A DNA stretch of 64,000 bases, taken from contig VXBA01003719.1 of NCBI GenBank assembly GCA_013399895.1, positions 195,521 to 259,520 on the forward strand, given 5' to 3'. This DNA comes from Serilophus lunatus (taxonomy: Eukaryota; Chordata; Aves; Passeriformes; Eurylaimidae). Position 1 is the first letter of the stretch; each line of letters begins with the position of its first letter. The notes under the pieces are model-generated. The model ran no database searches, was not told the DNA's origin, and worked only from the letters and a program-made list of their open reading frames with translations. This document shows, one piece after another, positions 34,196-47,203 of the stretch. The translations under genes and the position numbers were made by a program.

Positions 34196-35860
34196 TTATG
34201 GCATAAATTTTATAGAACATAATAGCCTAACAAGTTACTCTGATTTTGAAATATCAAGTCAGAGAACATTCTTCAGTTTTATATTTTACTTATGAAATGG
34301 GATTTTCTTCTTTTATGCATGACAGTCAACATCTATCATTAATTACTGTCTGAAATACAAACTATCACTGCTTGTAATACATCAAAATGATTGGAAAAAT
34401 CCTGTTTGATATGGCTTTGTTTTTTAGATTGTGTGAGAAGCTGCTCTCTAGTAACATAGCAACAAATGAACTTTGTCGGTTTTACCTCCTTTTTTCTTTT
34501 TTCAGTCAGTATTTCTGCTTTATGTTACAATGAACTTGTTTGATTATTTAACACAGGACAACACACTGTGAAAGCTAAAGGCAATAAAGTCAAAAAACTC
34601 TCCCTTGAGCACAAAAAAATAGTATGACAGTTGTTCTGATACACGTTTAAGAAATGGAAAAAGTGCTTGTGCATAGCAATATTGATAGCAGATTCTTCTG
34701 GGAAATCTGTCCCAGATTATAAACAAATAAAAAAAATTATTTTAAATGCACAGCCAGGGAATTGTAGACAATGAAGCTAAAATACCTCTGCAGAAATATA
34801 AACAGCAATGGGCACACAGGACTGTATGTCTGTACATGTGTCTGTGTGGTTAGGGGTGTGGGGGGGAATGTGTGTGTGCATGCAGGTTGCCTGCCCTAGA
34901 AGGGATTTCCAAATCCCCAGAGATGAGACCAATAAAAGCAAACAATAGCACTGCTATTTTAACAACAAGAAACAAGAAATAGGCAGCTCCAGCAGGAGCA
35001 GCTTGATGCAAGAAAAGGGCTTTTATCTCTCCTTCCATCCTGACATCGTAGCCAAGCGTTATGATGAGACTTTCAGTTCCAGGGCAACAGTACACTCCAT
35101 TTTTAAAGGCCAAAATGGATTCCAGTGAGTCTCTCTTGATTCATTAAGAATAGCCTTGTGCTGAAGTGGAAGAGGGCTTATTCCAAAGCCCGCTGAAGTC
35201 AATAGGATTTGACTTCAATTGCCTTTGGATCTAGGCCATGATAGAGGCACCATGAGGTCATAGTTTAACAACTTTGTTCTAAAGGACAAAGCCTAAGATG
35301 TTCCAACACTCGTGAGTTCCTTACTTAACTCCAGGAGGCTTCAGTGAACAGTTTGCATTATGAATTGAATGCACTTTCCTTTTAGTTGAGAGGATGCTAC
35401 TGAGTGCTTAAGTCGGAAAAGCTTGTGGTTGCAGTGATTAGGGTTGCCTCTAGAACAAGGAGGGCACTCAGGGAGCTCTGAAGCTTCTCCATAAATTACA
35501 ACAGTGCATCTCAACTCCCTTCTTCAGCTGCCACCACAGATGGCCTGAGTGGGTTCAGTAACTGCATGTCACCATAGCTGTGATTGCAGAGATTGTCCTA
35601 AGGGCTTACATCAGTAGTTTAGCATTCAGCTGTCTGCAGCCACTTCTTCACAGAAGAATAATGTATTTTTTAAGGATTTCCAATAAATAAATAAAATATA
35701 GAAGTCTACTGAACACTGTTTCCCCCACCTCCTCCCTCATTTGTATTTCAGTCCTTTGCTCTAGCCAGGCAGGTACAGCAGAGCACATAGCACTGAGGTC
35801 CTGTCTTTGTTCATCATCTTTAGCCATGTGAGGCAAGCTCACATGAGTATGCTGAGTAAT
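34196..35860. other. Intergenic, nothing recognised apart from a TG-rich tract
   Basis: A G/T-rich stretch at about 34828-34885 contains short (TG)n and a run of seven G's. Nothing else is identified. Confidence 0.6.
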
Positions 35861-35862
35861 CT

Positions 35863-36125
<263 letters not shown>

Positions 36126-37815
36126 TTCTTCTGCAACAGTTGCAAAATCTAAAGAAATAAAATAGGATAGAAGAGGATGTTATGGCTTTGGGCTAGATTT
36201 GTCTGTGAAAGAGTACCATAAACTTAATAGCCTAGTCCTGTGGCACTGTGGCTCAGACAATTTGGCTGACGTACTATCCTCATCAGAAATATCATAAATA
36301 AATGTTTCTGAAAGCATCAGGTTTTGAGAAATATTCAGCATCTTTTAAAAAGAGATGTAAAATTAAGGTTTATCACCAGGAAAGAGTATCATGAGCCTTT
36401 GTTATGATAAGAAATTTGTGAGTTCCGTATCCCAACACCAACAACACAGCCCACGCCCCTATCTATCTTAGGCTTATGCAGTTTCCAGCATAATTATTTG
36501 TTGTCTGTTAGACTCTGTAGCTACAGTCCTCTGTCAGGTGCTAGTACCCTGAGCTACAGACTGGTGAGTACTGCTGCTAATGGTGCTTGCTGGTTCTTAT
36601 CCTTAATCAAAGCTTATATCAGGAAGTATTTTGCATCAGTAATGCTAAAAAGGTAGCTTAAATAAGTAATGCAATTTTTATTTTCTGTACATGAAGTGAT
36701 TCTTTCATGGACAGTAAAGTTTTTGTCCATTCTTACTGAATAAACAGTATTTTTAGTCTATTATTTTCCACCATTATTGTAATGTTACTCAATAAAACTA
36801 AATGCTTTATTTGTTCAGCAGGGTGACAGTGTATTTCCTTAACAACACAACATCATTGTAAGCTTTAGGAAACAGCTGCACAAACCAGTAAAGTGATGAC
36901 ACATACTTGGAATTTTCTCCATCTCTCAACCACATTTTGATGAATATCCCATGAAATGAATAAAAGCTATCTGCTGTAAATGTCAGGCAGGTGCTATGCA
37001 GCTGCACACCAAACACGGAAAGACTATTTCATGAGAATCTATCTGCTGTATCTATCTCTTCATCTCTCCATCTCTGCACTGCGTCTACCCATCTACATCT
37101 TTTCTGTCCAATCTGCCTAAATCTCATTTCTAAGTCTATTTCAATCTAATCATCAGCTTGCTTCTCTATAAACCCAGGTTTTACTTCCTGCTGTGTCTAT
37201 GACATCCAAAGCCTTTTGCTAAGGACATTAAATACAGCCCATTTTCTAGATTTGGCATTGGTTGGAATGTTCTATTAAGGGACATTCAAGAATGTCAGTT
37301 CTCCTTTAGATGCCATTTAATTAAATTAACTTAAATGTTTATCAAAGCATCAAATTCTGAATTTTGAATATCTGACACTAACAGCTTGCACAATTCTTGC
37401 AGCACGGAGGGTTTTTAAAAGGAGTTTTGCCTTCCATTGCCCTGAGATATTTTAATGCCATCTTCTCCATGGTTTGCTGCCAAGGTAGGTAAATTTGATT
37501 CAGCTGGATGACAGACAGTATGTGATTGCTTCAATGAACATTGATACTATCTAGGCTTAACAATTTCCACACTTACTGAGGAACTGTAAGGACTAGAAGA
37601 ATGATGATGTGTCTTTCTGCTATGCTTGGCACATTCTGGTGATCAGATTTGGGGTGGCCCACTGTCCATTATAATACTTCGCTTTATCATCTGTGGAATA
37701 TAAAGGAGGTCAACATTTCCCAAAACATGTTTAAAATGAGAATCATCTCCCTAAAAGTTATTCACACCTCATGAACTTGTCTACTGCACCTGATGTATAC
37801 CTATGTGGACTACAA
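36126..37815. other. Intergenic, nothing recognised
   Basis: This is AT-rich DNA without supported genes or named repeats. A short run of 'atctatct/catctctccatct' words occurs near 37035-37090. Confidence 0.6.
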
Positions 37816-37819
37816 GTAC

Positions 37820-38292
37820 ATTCTGGACCCAGAACAAGACAGTCATATACATACTGGAACAGATCCAGGGAAATATGATGAAAATGACGAAGGAAATGGA
37901 GTATCTGAATTGTGAGTAAAGATTGATTAACCCTGAAGAAGAGAAAGCTTGGAGGAATCTTGTCAATATATATAACTACTTGGTTAGAAGACAGCCAGAC
38001 TCTTCTCAGTGATACCTAGTAAGTATAAAAGAGGCAATGGTCACAAGTTGAAATAATTACAATTCTATTTAAACATCAGGAAAAAACTTTTTTAATGTGA
38101 CAGTAGTTTAATGCCATAATAGGTTGCTCAGAAAGGTTGTGTCATCTCCAGCCATGGCAATTTTTAACACCTGACAGGACACAGTCCTGAGAAACCTGCT
38201 CTGAGCTGACCCGGCTTTGAGCAGGGAGTTGTACGAGGTGAACTCCAGAGATGCCTTGGAGCTTCAACAGTTCTGTGATTCTGTGGAAGTGT
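37820..38292 (+). mobile_element. CR1 LINE fragment, longer 3' part
   Basis: The copy runs from 'ccagaacaagacagtcatat' through 'tcttgtcaatatatataact' and 'agactcttctcagtgatacc' to 'ggtgaactccagagatgcct' and 'ttctgtgattctgtgg'. These are the CR1 ORF2 C-terminus and 3' end. Frameshifts and stops mark it as older than the copy at 33.9 kb. Confidence 0.88.
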
Positions 38293-40184
38293 GATTCGGT
38301 GGTTGGACATGCCCTAGCATTTTTTTTCAGCATCTTGCCTTAGTTTTTGGTCAGTCACAGTAGAACCCTGGAAGAAAACTACCCTGAATGCATTCAACAG
38401 ACTTCTAGAAACACTGACATGGTCCATTCACCGCTTGAGAGACACCAAAGCATGGATTAGGTTCCCTGTTGTTCCACATTCTCAAATGTCATACTAGTAC
38501 TTATCTTTCTCATTTCTTGATACAGAGGATTTTATCCAACAGTTATGATTGTACCATCCTCATACTTTCCTTTCAATTCCAGTCCCTTATGCATCACAAA
38601 CTGCACAAAATTTATTCAGTCAGACTAATCCATGGTCTCTACTGTTGTGCTGGTCCTATGAGTAAGAAAACCCCAAAGTCAACTTTCAGCTTAGCTAGTT
38701 CTCTTACCTTGGTTTTACTGATATTGATTATTTGCACTGAAAATCCTTGCCAGGCAGGAGGCTAGCTGAGGTCTGTTTTTCATCTCTGTAAAGGAAGAAA
38801 CAACATTTAACTAAACCAGTCTTCGGTTCTAGCATTACATACCACTCTCAAAAATCAAGACATTCTCAGTAGAAATGAACAATAAAGATGTAGACCTTTT
38901 TTCCTCTAACATGGTAAAAGCTGAATGAAAATAATCATTGCCCAACTTATAGACTAAACTTTATGTATTTCCATAGGACAGACTATGAGGAACCTTGCCT
39001 CCTGAAAAGTTTTATAAATTCAGTTTCTTTAAACTTACAATGTTTATATATCATGAAATAATTCTTTTACATTACCCTCCATCTTTTATTGATCAAATAT
39101 TCTTTTTTATTAGTTTATGAATGTGAAATTTACACTAGGTAGAATTGATAATAGGTGTTCACCAAAAAGACCTGTAAACGCTACAACGCCCATATTTCAT
39201 GTGAAATTAGAAAAAAGTTATCCATTGCCTAAAGGGATTGCTGAAGACTTATTTTTATTTGAGTTTTTCCTCCTCAGCTAGTAAATAAATGTAAATGGCT
39301 CTGGTCACTTATGTGTTAGAACGAATTTTATGTAATGATAGATTCTTTAGAAACATAAAATGTCTCTTTGGTGTTTTTCTGTTACTTTTCTTTAGTATCT
39401 TTTTCTTGGAGTACATAAACAAAATCAATGCAGTCATCCATGAAATACTAATTCTTCCCATATATGCATGAGAAAAATAAAATTGGCCTCAATAAGGATG
39501 AGACTGTATGATTGAGGTCCACATCAAAAACCAGAGAGATGTAAGACAATTCCAAAATAATTAGAATGGAAAATTAATTTATTTTTTTTATCATAAAGGG
39601 GACTACTTGTATTTGCTTCTCACATAGAACAAGATATCAGTGTTTATTAAATCAAGAAAAGAACACAATTTCTTTTTGTGTATAGCTTGCAACCTGAAGG
39701 TAAACATTGTATTTTTAGGGGCTTGTCATATATGTTTTTCATTAGTTTATGATTAAAAAATCACTAAATGAAGAGCTGAAAAGAGCTGTTTCTCTGTTGT
39801 ATTTGGTTTTCATTGTTTTAAATTTTATTTTTCATTTTACATATATTTAAAACAGGATGTAGCCCCATACTTATATTCCCTCAGATGAAAAGGGTTTTTG
39901 ACTTATGTCAAAGATTTCAAGCCTGTGGGTAAAACTTTCAGTCACATCCCAAGGACAAAAGAATACTCTACCTGAGAGTTAGGGGAAAGGAAGGGTTGTT
40001 TATGTATTTTTCACTACTTTAATGGACTAATTTCATACCATATTCCAGAAAATATGAATCTGTCAGCAACACAACTTGTCTTCCAAGCCTTTGAGATATA
40101 CTGTAGTCTATAGTCTCAATTAAGGATATCTAAAAATAACTCTCTAAATCTAGGTTCATGGATAGCTCAGTTCCTTTGGAATCA
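38293..40184. other. Intergenic, nothing recognised
   Basis: AT-rich, with no supported gene or named repeat. Confidence 0.55.
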
Positions 40185-40243
40185 AAGGTTGGACTCTGTG
40201 ATCTCAGAGGTCTTCTCCAACCTAGTTTGTTCTGTGATTCTGT
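40185..40243 (+). mobile_element. CR1 3'-terminal fragment
   Basis: 'ggttggactctgtgatctca' followed by 'gaggtcttctccaacctag' and 'ttctgtgattctgtga' is a CR1 3' end of about 60 bases. Confidence 0.88.
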
Positions 40244-41699
40244 GAATAACTATATGTTTTTCAGTGAATCTCATGTGCAAGTGAGAGGAAGTTTCTCAGA
40301 GAAACAGTAGTGATGTCTTACACTGATGATCTTAGACCTCTCCAGAGCAGCTTGTATTCCCAGTGTCATGACTATTATACTCTTTTCCACATTTATCTTT
40401 TTTCAAAATGGTTACCATTTCTAGCAATTGACAACAGAGCTGAAGAAACTAAAATTGTTCTGAATCATTTTTTGTTCTCAAAGAAGGAAAGAATAGGATC
40501 CAGTAAAGATTATGGATTCAAATAAATATGTAAGAAATAGCCTAAAAAGAGTAACCCAAAATGCCTAAACCTAAGCCAAAATCCCTCCCTCCCTTGTTAC
40601 TGCATATAATACCTGTTTGACTAACCTGGTCAACAAACTTTAAGGATTCTGTAATCATCTTTGGCAAACCAGTCTGGAGTTTTCCTTTCTTTACAGGCAG
40701 AAGACTTTGTGAAAATTTCTACTGCTGCAATTTAAACCCCCAGTACGTGTTCTGTCTCCAGTGTGTATTAAAAAAAAAAATTGAAGCAACTAGTGCCAAA
40801 AATTTCTTTCCCCTTTTCAGTAAACTTTGATGTAGTTGAAAACTACTTTTAAGTCTCTTCATCTCTTCTATTTGCACTTAAAAGAACCAGACAACACAAA
40901 CCCCAAAACAGTGAGTTCAAGCCTCCTTATTAGATCTTCTAGGTCTTTATCTTCAGATTTTTGATCAGATTTGTCACTGACATCTAGACCCTCTCCAGAA
41001 GTGCCCTAGTTTTCAGAAATACATATAAAATGGAGCTCTGGCTGAAGTCACACTTCGTTTTAAGTGGAAGGGATTCCATGGCATGTCATCATGACATGTA
41101 CAGTATACCTGCTTATTATTACCAGTTTGATGCCATCCCTTTTGTAATGTATGTCACCATCAATATATATACTGAATTATTCACCATGGCATCAAGAGCT
41201 TTACCTGTAACTGATTTGCTGACATATTTGTACACCTCTGTTATCTCTTACAGCACCATGTTTTGCAAAAACCTTGCTGAATTGTGTCTTGATTATTGCA
41301 TGTCATTTATTTAGTTTCTTAAGTCATTCTTGACATCAAGAATATATTCAATTTATCAAAGTAATTTTGAGTTCTAATCCTGCAATCTACTATACTTGCA
41401 AATCCAGGTTGGTACAACCTCAGATTTCAAAAACTTATTCTGGTCTTCCATCCAAATTACTTAAAGTGGATACTGGAGACCGCCAGACCAAACACAGTAG
41501 ATCTTATCTTTGTGTATCTTCCGATCTTGATGTTGCTTAACACTTACTTTCTTATCTAATCCTGTGCATTTTTTATTTAACCATATATTTCTAACCTGTT
41601 TATAAAGTTGGGATAAAAGATGGGGTCAAAATCTTAAAAGTATGTCATACTTTTTCCTACTTTCCTATCCATACACCCTTTTATTCTGCCATCAAATAT

Positions 41700-44200
41700 C
41701 TTTAAATGAATTTGACAGTGTTTCTTCTTTACTTATCTATGTGTCAAATGCTTATAGCCTTTTCTTAAATTTATTTATTCCAGTGTCATTTTAGAGCTGA
41801 ATTTAAGCTCCACTGGTCTATGAATGACTGAGGACTCCTTTTCTTCTTTTCATACATGTTACACTGTATTTTATCTCTTCTGTCTTCTGAAGCCAAACTA
41901 TCCTCCATAATGACTAGATTTCTGACATTGCCCTAATTTCTCTGAGGAGAATTTAAAGAGGGTATCAAATTATTCAAAAGCACTTAATTTATTTAGACTC
42001 CGAGATGTTCCTTTTCTCTGCCAGCTGACTTCATACTCCTCTGACATTGATGCTAATTGTGTTAGCTGTCTAATCACAGTTGGTGAAGACTAAAGCCAAA
42101 AATCTATGGAGCTCTTCAGATCCATTGGCAACATCTGTCATTAGCCTTCTCTTTCCATTAAGCTAAAGACTAGATCTTACTATTTAAAAAATTAAGGAAT
42201 GCTTTAGTGTTGCTCTTTCTCTTTCCTGTAAAATTCCTGAAATTATCTTGTGTTTTGGTCTTTCTTGCATCAGCTCTTCATATTTATGCTATTCATCATG
42301 TTTGTCACTAACAATTTGACTTGTTTGTATTTTACATTCATTCCTTTCTTGAGAGTGAAATACTGGAGATAGCTGAAGTATCTAGCTATTGAGTTCATGT
42401 ATTTCTTTTCAAGAAGAATTTGAGTTGGAACTTATAAGTAAGATTATTTTTCATTAAAGCTAAAGGGAAATTAAGAGACAAGTGAGAAAGAAACTTATGA
42501 GGGAGTGAAAGATGTCGCTTCTGTTCTGGTTTGCAATGCTGCTGAATGCATTATTGGGTCCCATAAACTGGAAAGTCAAATCTGTTCCTGAAGTGGCCAC
42601 TCTTCCTTATACTTATATTGCTATTCATCTTTATTTTGCCTTAATTTAAGAAACTGCCAGTTGCCAACTCCCCTGGACTGTCTTTCCTATGTTTCTGTTT
42701 CCTAGTGGGTCTTAGTGACCGGTTCATTAAATTATGAAAACCTCCCTTCTTGAAGCCCACTGTCCTGTTTTTCCACTCTTCTCCCTTTCTCCATTTCCAA
42801 GAAGTATCAATTTTGCCACTTCATTGCTCATTCTCCTTTAATTTACCTGCCCCTCCTCCTTTTCAGTCATATTTTCCTTTTTGATCAGAATCAAGTTGAG
42901 AAGGGGTTTGATTTCCACACAGAACTGTGAAAGTGATAATAATTTATTCTGATTTTTAGCTATCTTAGATACTTTGTTATCTAGGTTTTCTTCATATTCT
43001 ATGTAGAGAAATAGACTCCTTCAGAGGCAATTCTTCCCATCCTAAAATAGCAGACTAGGACAGGTGGAAGAGTCTGATTCCTATATGATCCTACATGACT
43101 AGTTAAAATTAGATACCTAACTGTGAAAAGGATAAAATAAATTTAAACACACCCAGCTTTTCATTTTCTGTCTCCTGTTGTATTTCTTTCCTAATGATGT
43201 CCTTTACTCCTTCTCTTATTACCCTGGAGATTTTCAACAGGTCTGTCTCCCACCAGATTCCAAATCTCAGACTAAACATGTGCATCCTGCATAATATAAG
43301 GCAAAATGCTTATACATATCTACAACCGATTCAGTCATTTCCTTCTTGTCCCTCTTATGACCCTATTATGAATACCTCCTCTCCCTTCAGGAAACTCAAG
43401 TCCTCTAAGCCTCACCATCTGTACAGCCGTATATTTATCTCCAGGATGTGTCTGTCCTTTCTGGGGCTTCTACCCTTTCCAATAGGACTGATAAGAACAT
43501 CAGCTGAGGCTCCGATTCCCTCATCATCACTTCAGGACCCTTACTGTTTCTTATGGCTTTCTGTTGCTTCTTCCTAGAGCAGCAGCTTTAGCTCTCAAAT
43601 GAACAAGCCACATGGAGGAGTGTCGGAGGACTGAATGAACCTTGGCAAACTTGTGCAATAGCTCTGGTTTGGGCAGAACCTCTCCATAAGCATTAGGTCA
43701 TACCAACAAAAGGATGTTTCTGTTACCCAGAGAAGTGAGTCACCAACAACTGCCACCTTTTTTTTTTTTATGAGCAGAGGACATGACCACTTAGCTGTCA
43801 GAGCATGTGGTTTTACTTTCTTCACCAATGCAGTTGGTTTCCTACTCATTGCCAAGACAGTTTACTACTTTTTTTTAAAGCTTGATAGATTGCCAGCTGA
43901 GGCTGAAGCTCCATCTGCCAGCAATAGTAGGTCACAGCCAACTTTCTTCCTGTGGAGTGAGTTCCTTTTCTTTTGCTGGGATTTCTGCAGGCCTCAGCTT
44001 CTTTGTGCTTGGAGTCTCCACATCTAGTACATCTATGAATTTTTTGTGTTCCATCATACTTCTCAGCCCACCCTCTATTCCTGTAATTCTTCCATTTTAT
44101 TTCTAGGAAATTGCACTTCCTGGCTCTCTGAATTCTGCTATAAAACACATTCTCTGAAAATCCAGACTGTGACCCAGACAAAATCATCTACAGTTGGGAT
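41700..44200 (-). mobile_element. Decayed antisense CR1-like LINE (ORF1 and part of ORF2)
   Basis: The minus strand near 43760-43590 encodes KKKKVAVVGDSLLWVTE and, downstream, SLPRFIQSSD. These correspond to the GDSL esterase domain of CR1 ORF1, with the GDSL codons at 43744-43733. About 1.6 kb further along the minus strand, the + strand text 'gttggtgaagactaaagcca' with 'gatttttgg/ccaaaaatc' and the long pyrimidine-rich stretch around it resemble the antisense of the CR1 ORF2 segment between endonuclease and reverse transcriptase. Many stops and frameshifts show that it is dead. Borders are approximate, and no intact 3' end was found. It is inferred from motif memory, not alignment. Confidence 0.6.
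43595..43855 (-). pseudogene. CR1 ORF1 remnant with GDSL esterase motif
   Basis: An 86-codon open frame has V34-A-V-V-G-D-S-L-L42 in the centre, matching block I of the SGNH/GDSL esterase domain found in CR1 ORF1 proteins. The catalytic serine position is kept. The rest of the domain runs into stops below 43595, so it is a fossil and not a gene. Confidence 0.6.
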
Positions 44201-46630
44201 CCTAGTCTGGACATAGCTCCTCTGAGGGCAGGTGAAGGGAGAGCTGGCTGCTGAATCAGCTCTAGCAGGGAGAAATTACATGGCCCTGTTACCTTCTTTT
44301 CCATAGGCCTGTAAACTCTCTGAATCCTGATTTATTCCAATCTCCTTATGAAGTTCTCTCTTGTTGCCATATGTTGCTGGTTAAGTGATCTCAACCTTTC
44401 TATGGAAAAGGGGGCTTCTAAGTAAGTCCCTGATTTAATACTTCAAAGCTGAAATTGAAATTTGAATTAGAATGTGATACCCTATCAGCTGATGATCTGA
44501 AAAGGGTTTTAGTCACTTTTTACTAATCAGCATTTTTCCAGTGGTAACCAATCCTCACTGTTCCTGCCTCTGAGCCACCACAAGTTAAGACCAGATGAAC
44601 AGTCTGGACTGAACTTCTATGCTTAAGCACAATGTGTTGTTGAGGGTCCCACTCATTTCTGGGACTGACTTCTCCATTAAGCTTAGCAGCAGCCTTCCTG
44701 GTGTCTTCAGGGCTGCACCTACACTCCTTGCCTGTTCTGCAGCTCCTATGTTGACACCTTTTATGACGCAAATAAAATAAAACAAGGTCAACAAATTTTT
44801 AGCAGGGAACATGAAGAGGAATATAAAGGAAAGCTGCAGTTGAGTCTGAGAAACCATTGGGGTTGGTGGTACCGGGATTTTTATACTAATTTCAGTTGTC
44901 TTCAAAGAAAACTGATTGTTAGTCAACTGCTATTATGTTTTCATATGTCAATATATAAAATATAGATATAAAATATATCATGTCAATATAATAATATTAT
45001 ATCATATATATTATATATACAGTAAAGGTGACTCAAAGAAGAGTTTCCTTTGAGCCAGGTGTTATTCATTTGTTGGTAGAAAAAAAAAATTAAAGAAACC
45101 TATTCAAGAAAATCTTCTGAGGACTACTGCTAAACAATGCATCATAAGATTAGATCTATTATTATTTCAGTCAGAAACCTCAGCAAAGTACTTTGAGAGA
45201 TTCCTAAAATCTCAGTTTCTAAAAGATCTTTCCAGGTCTTTCATCCATCATCTAAATGTTAGAGATGTGATGACAGAGGAAGATGTGGAGAGATTGCAAA
45301 AAAACCAAAACCAAAACAAAATGAAAAACAAACAAACAAACAACAAAACCAAAGACAAAACAAAAAAAAAACCCACTAGGGAAGTAGCAAAGCTTATTTT
45401 CCTACATCAAACCAGAGTTATGTCCATGGTATGATAAATTTGCTAGAACAAGCAGTACATGCTCTCCTGCTTTTTTCCTGTTGCAATGATTTTATTCTTG
45501 ATGAACATTAGTATATTTTTTTCTGCTTAAGTTTAAAATGCTTTGGTTATCACAGAGCTATCAATGTTCTTATAATACATTAGGGCAAACAACCAGAATA
45601 GTTATTGCTGAATGTTGTTCTTAAGCAGCAGGCAGGGGAAAAAAGAAAAAAAAAAGTATTTTAACTCCAGAAAAATGGCTGCTGTTTTGTTTTATTTTTA
45701 ACTTTAGTGTGTTATCTCATCCTCAGTCTAATTCCTCTTCTTTCATGTATTTTTGTAATCTAAATACAATTTCTGAAACAACCTTACTTTTCTTTTGTCT
45801 CTCCTATCCAACTTCTGGCTTTCCAATCAGTTAGAGAAAGAAACTGAATATTTCCCTGAATTTCTCAGAATCAGGTAAAGTAGCAGCACTATGTCAGCTT
45901 TTAAAAGCAACTACTCCTGTACCTGCACTCTGTCTTGTTTCAGGGACTGTTTTTTTTTCAAATTGCTGTTTTTCTCCTGTGTTTATAACAAATTTTTAAT
46001 ATGTCTTTAATATAATATGTCATCTTTGTGCCATCGATACTCTTCCAGTTCCCTGAAACTCTCACCAGTCCTAGTGAAATGCTTCTTTTAGTAGAAATGC
46101 ACTGGTTTATTTTTTTTTTAAATTTTGCAGTTTTGCCCTCTTCTGGTTTCCCTTCAGTTACTTCGATGCTTAATTTTAATATCCTTTAGCAAATGCTTTC
46201 CCCCCCCACTTTTACTGTCATCTGGTTATATACAATTTTTACCTTCAACTTTTCTTGTTTTACTTTCTCTCCCTAGGTGGTCAAGTCTGTCCCCTCACAT
46301 TTGCTGGGCAAATAACTAAAAGCTGATTTTCCTGTGCATTCAACCTGAATTTAGTGCATCTATAAATAGAAATTCCTCTTCCTTATCACCTTCAGCACAA
46401 AGTGACTAACAGGTTCTTTGTCCTCCCCCTCAATCAAATTCTGCTGCTTCATTTCTCTAGGGACAGATCTCATACACTTCCCACTCACAGAGAGGTATGG
46501 AGGTGTGAATTACTTAGCCAGGAGGGAAGCAAGGTGGGACAAGCCAGCATGGAGCACCTGCTCCTGGAGAGTATGTTTTTCAAGGTTTCCCAACATCTCT
46601 GCTCCCTTTGGAGCTTAGTGGAGGGTGAGA
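44201..46630. other. Intergenic, AT-rich and A/C-rich simple sequence
   Basis: It contains an AT-only stretch at about 44945-45021 ('atatat' words) and an A/C tract at 45298-45372. No gene is seen. The part nearest 44.2-44.9 kb may belong to the 5' end of the antisense LINE. Confidence 0.5.
45298..45372 (+). repeat. A/C-rich low-complexity tract
   Basis: About 75 bases consist almost only of A and C with AAAAC and AAAC units, followed by a run of A's. Confidence 0.85.
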
Positions 46631-46633
46631 TAC

Positions 46634-47203
46634 CATATTGGGTCTGTCTGAGATGGAGCCCATTTCCCCATAGCCGCCCTCACAGTGTTGTGCTGTGCAT
46701 TGGTGGCTGGAACGGTGCTGATAACACACCAGTGTTTTGACTACTGCTGAGCACAGCACTGGGACTGCAGTGTCCCTTCCCCAACTGAGGGCAAGATTCT
46801 GGGAGAGGTCACAAGTGGGCCAGCTGACCCAAACTGACCAAAGGGATATTCCATACCATATGACATCAGCTCAGGTATAAAGCTAAGGAGAAGCAGGAAT
46901 TGGGGGGGCATCCACTATCTCCCTTGGTGGCTCACCAAGACATCCGCTACATGCGTTGAAGCCCTACTTCTCTGGATGTGGCCGGTCATCACAGCAGATG
47001 GGAAGCAGAGATTAGATTAGTGTGCCGCTTTTGCACTTTTACTAAACTGCCTTATCCCAACCCATTGTTTGCCATCTCATTCTTTTTCCCTGACTGGCTN
47101 NNNNNNNNNNNNNNNNNNNNNNNNNNNNNNGGGGGGTGGGCAGGGAAGAGGGGGTTAGAGTGACTGTGGGCACCCAGCAGCCAGCCAAGGTTAACCCATT
47201 ACC
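46634..47203 (+). mobile_element. Solo LTR of an avian ERVL-type endogenous retrovirus
   Basis: The sequence begins 'tattgggtctgtctgagatg' and includes 'ggtgctgataacacaccagt', 'agctgacccaaactgaccaa' and 'gatattccataccatatgac'. It ends near 'gccaaggttaacccattac'. This text is typical of abundant avian ERVL LTRs (recalled family knowledge). About 570 bases are present including the N gap, with no gag-pol next to it. It is therefore a solo LTR left by recombination between two LTRs. The target duplication could not be fixed. Confidence 0.8.
47100..47130. other. Assembly gap (31 N)
   Basis: Thirty-one N bases lie inside the solo LTR, directly before a G-rich run. Sequencing through G-rich LTR text probably failed here. 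Confidence 0.99.
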
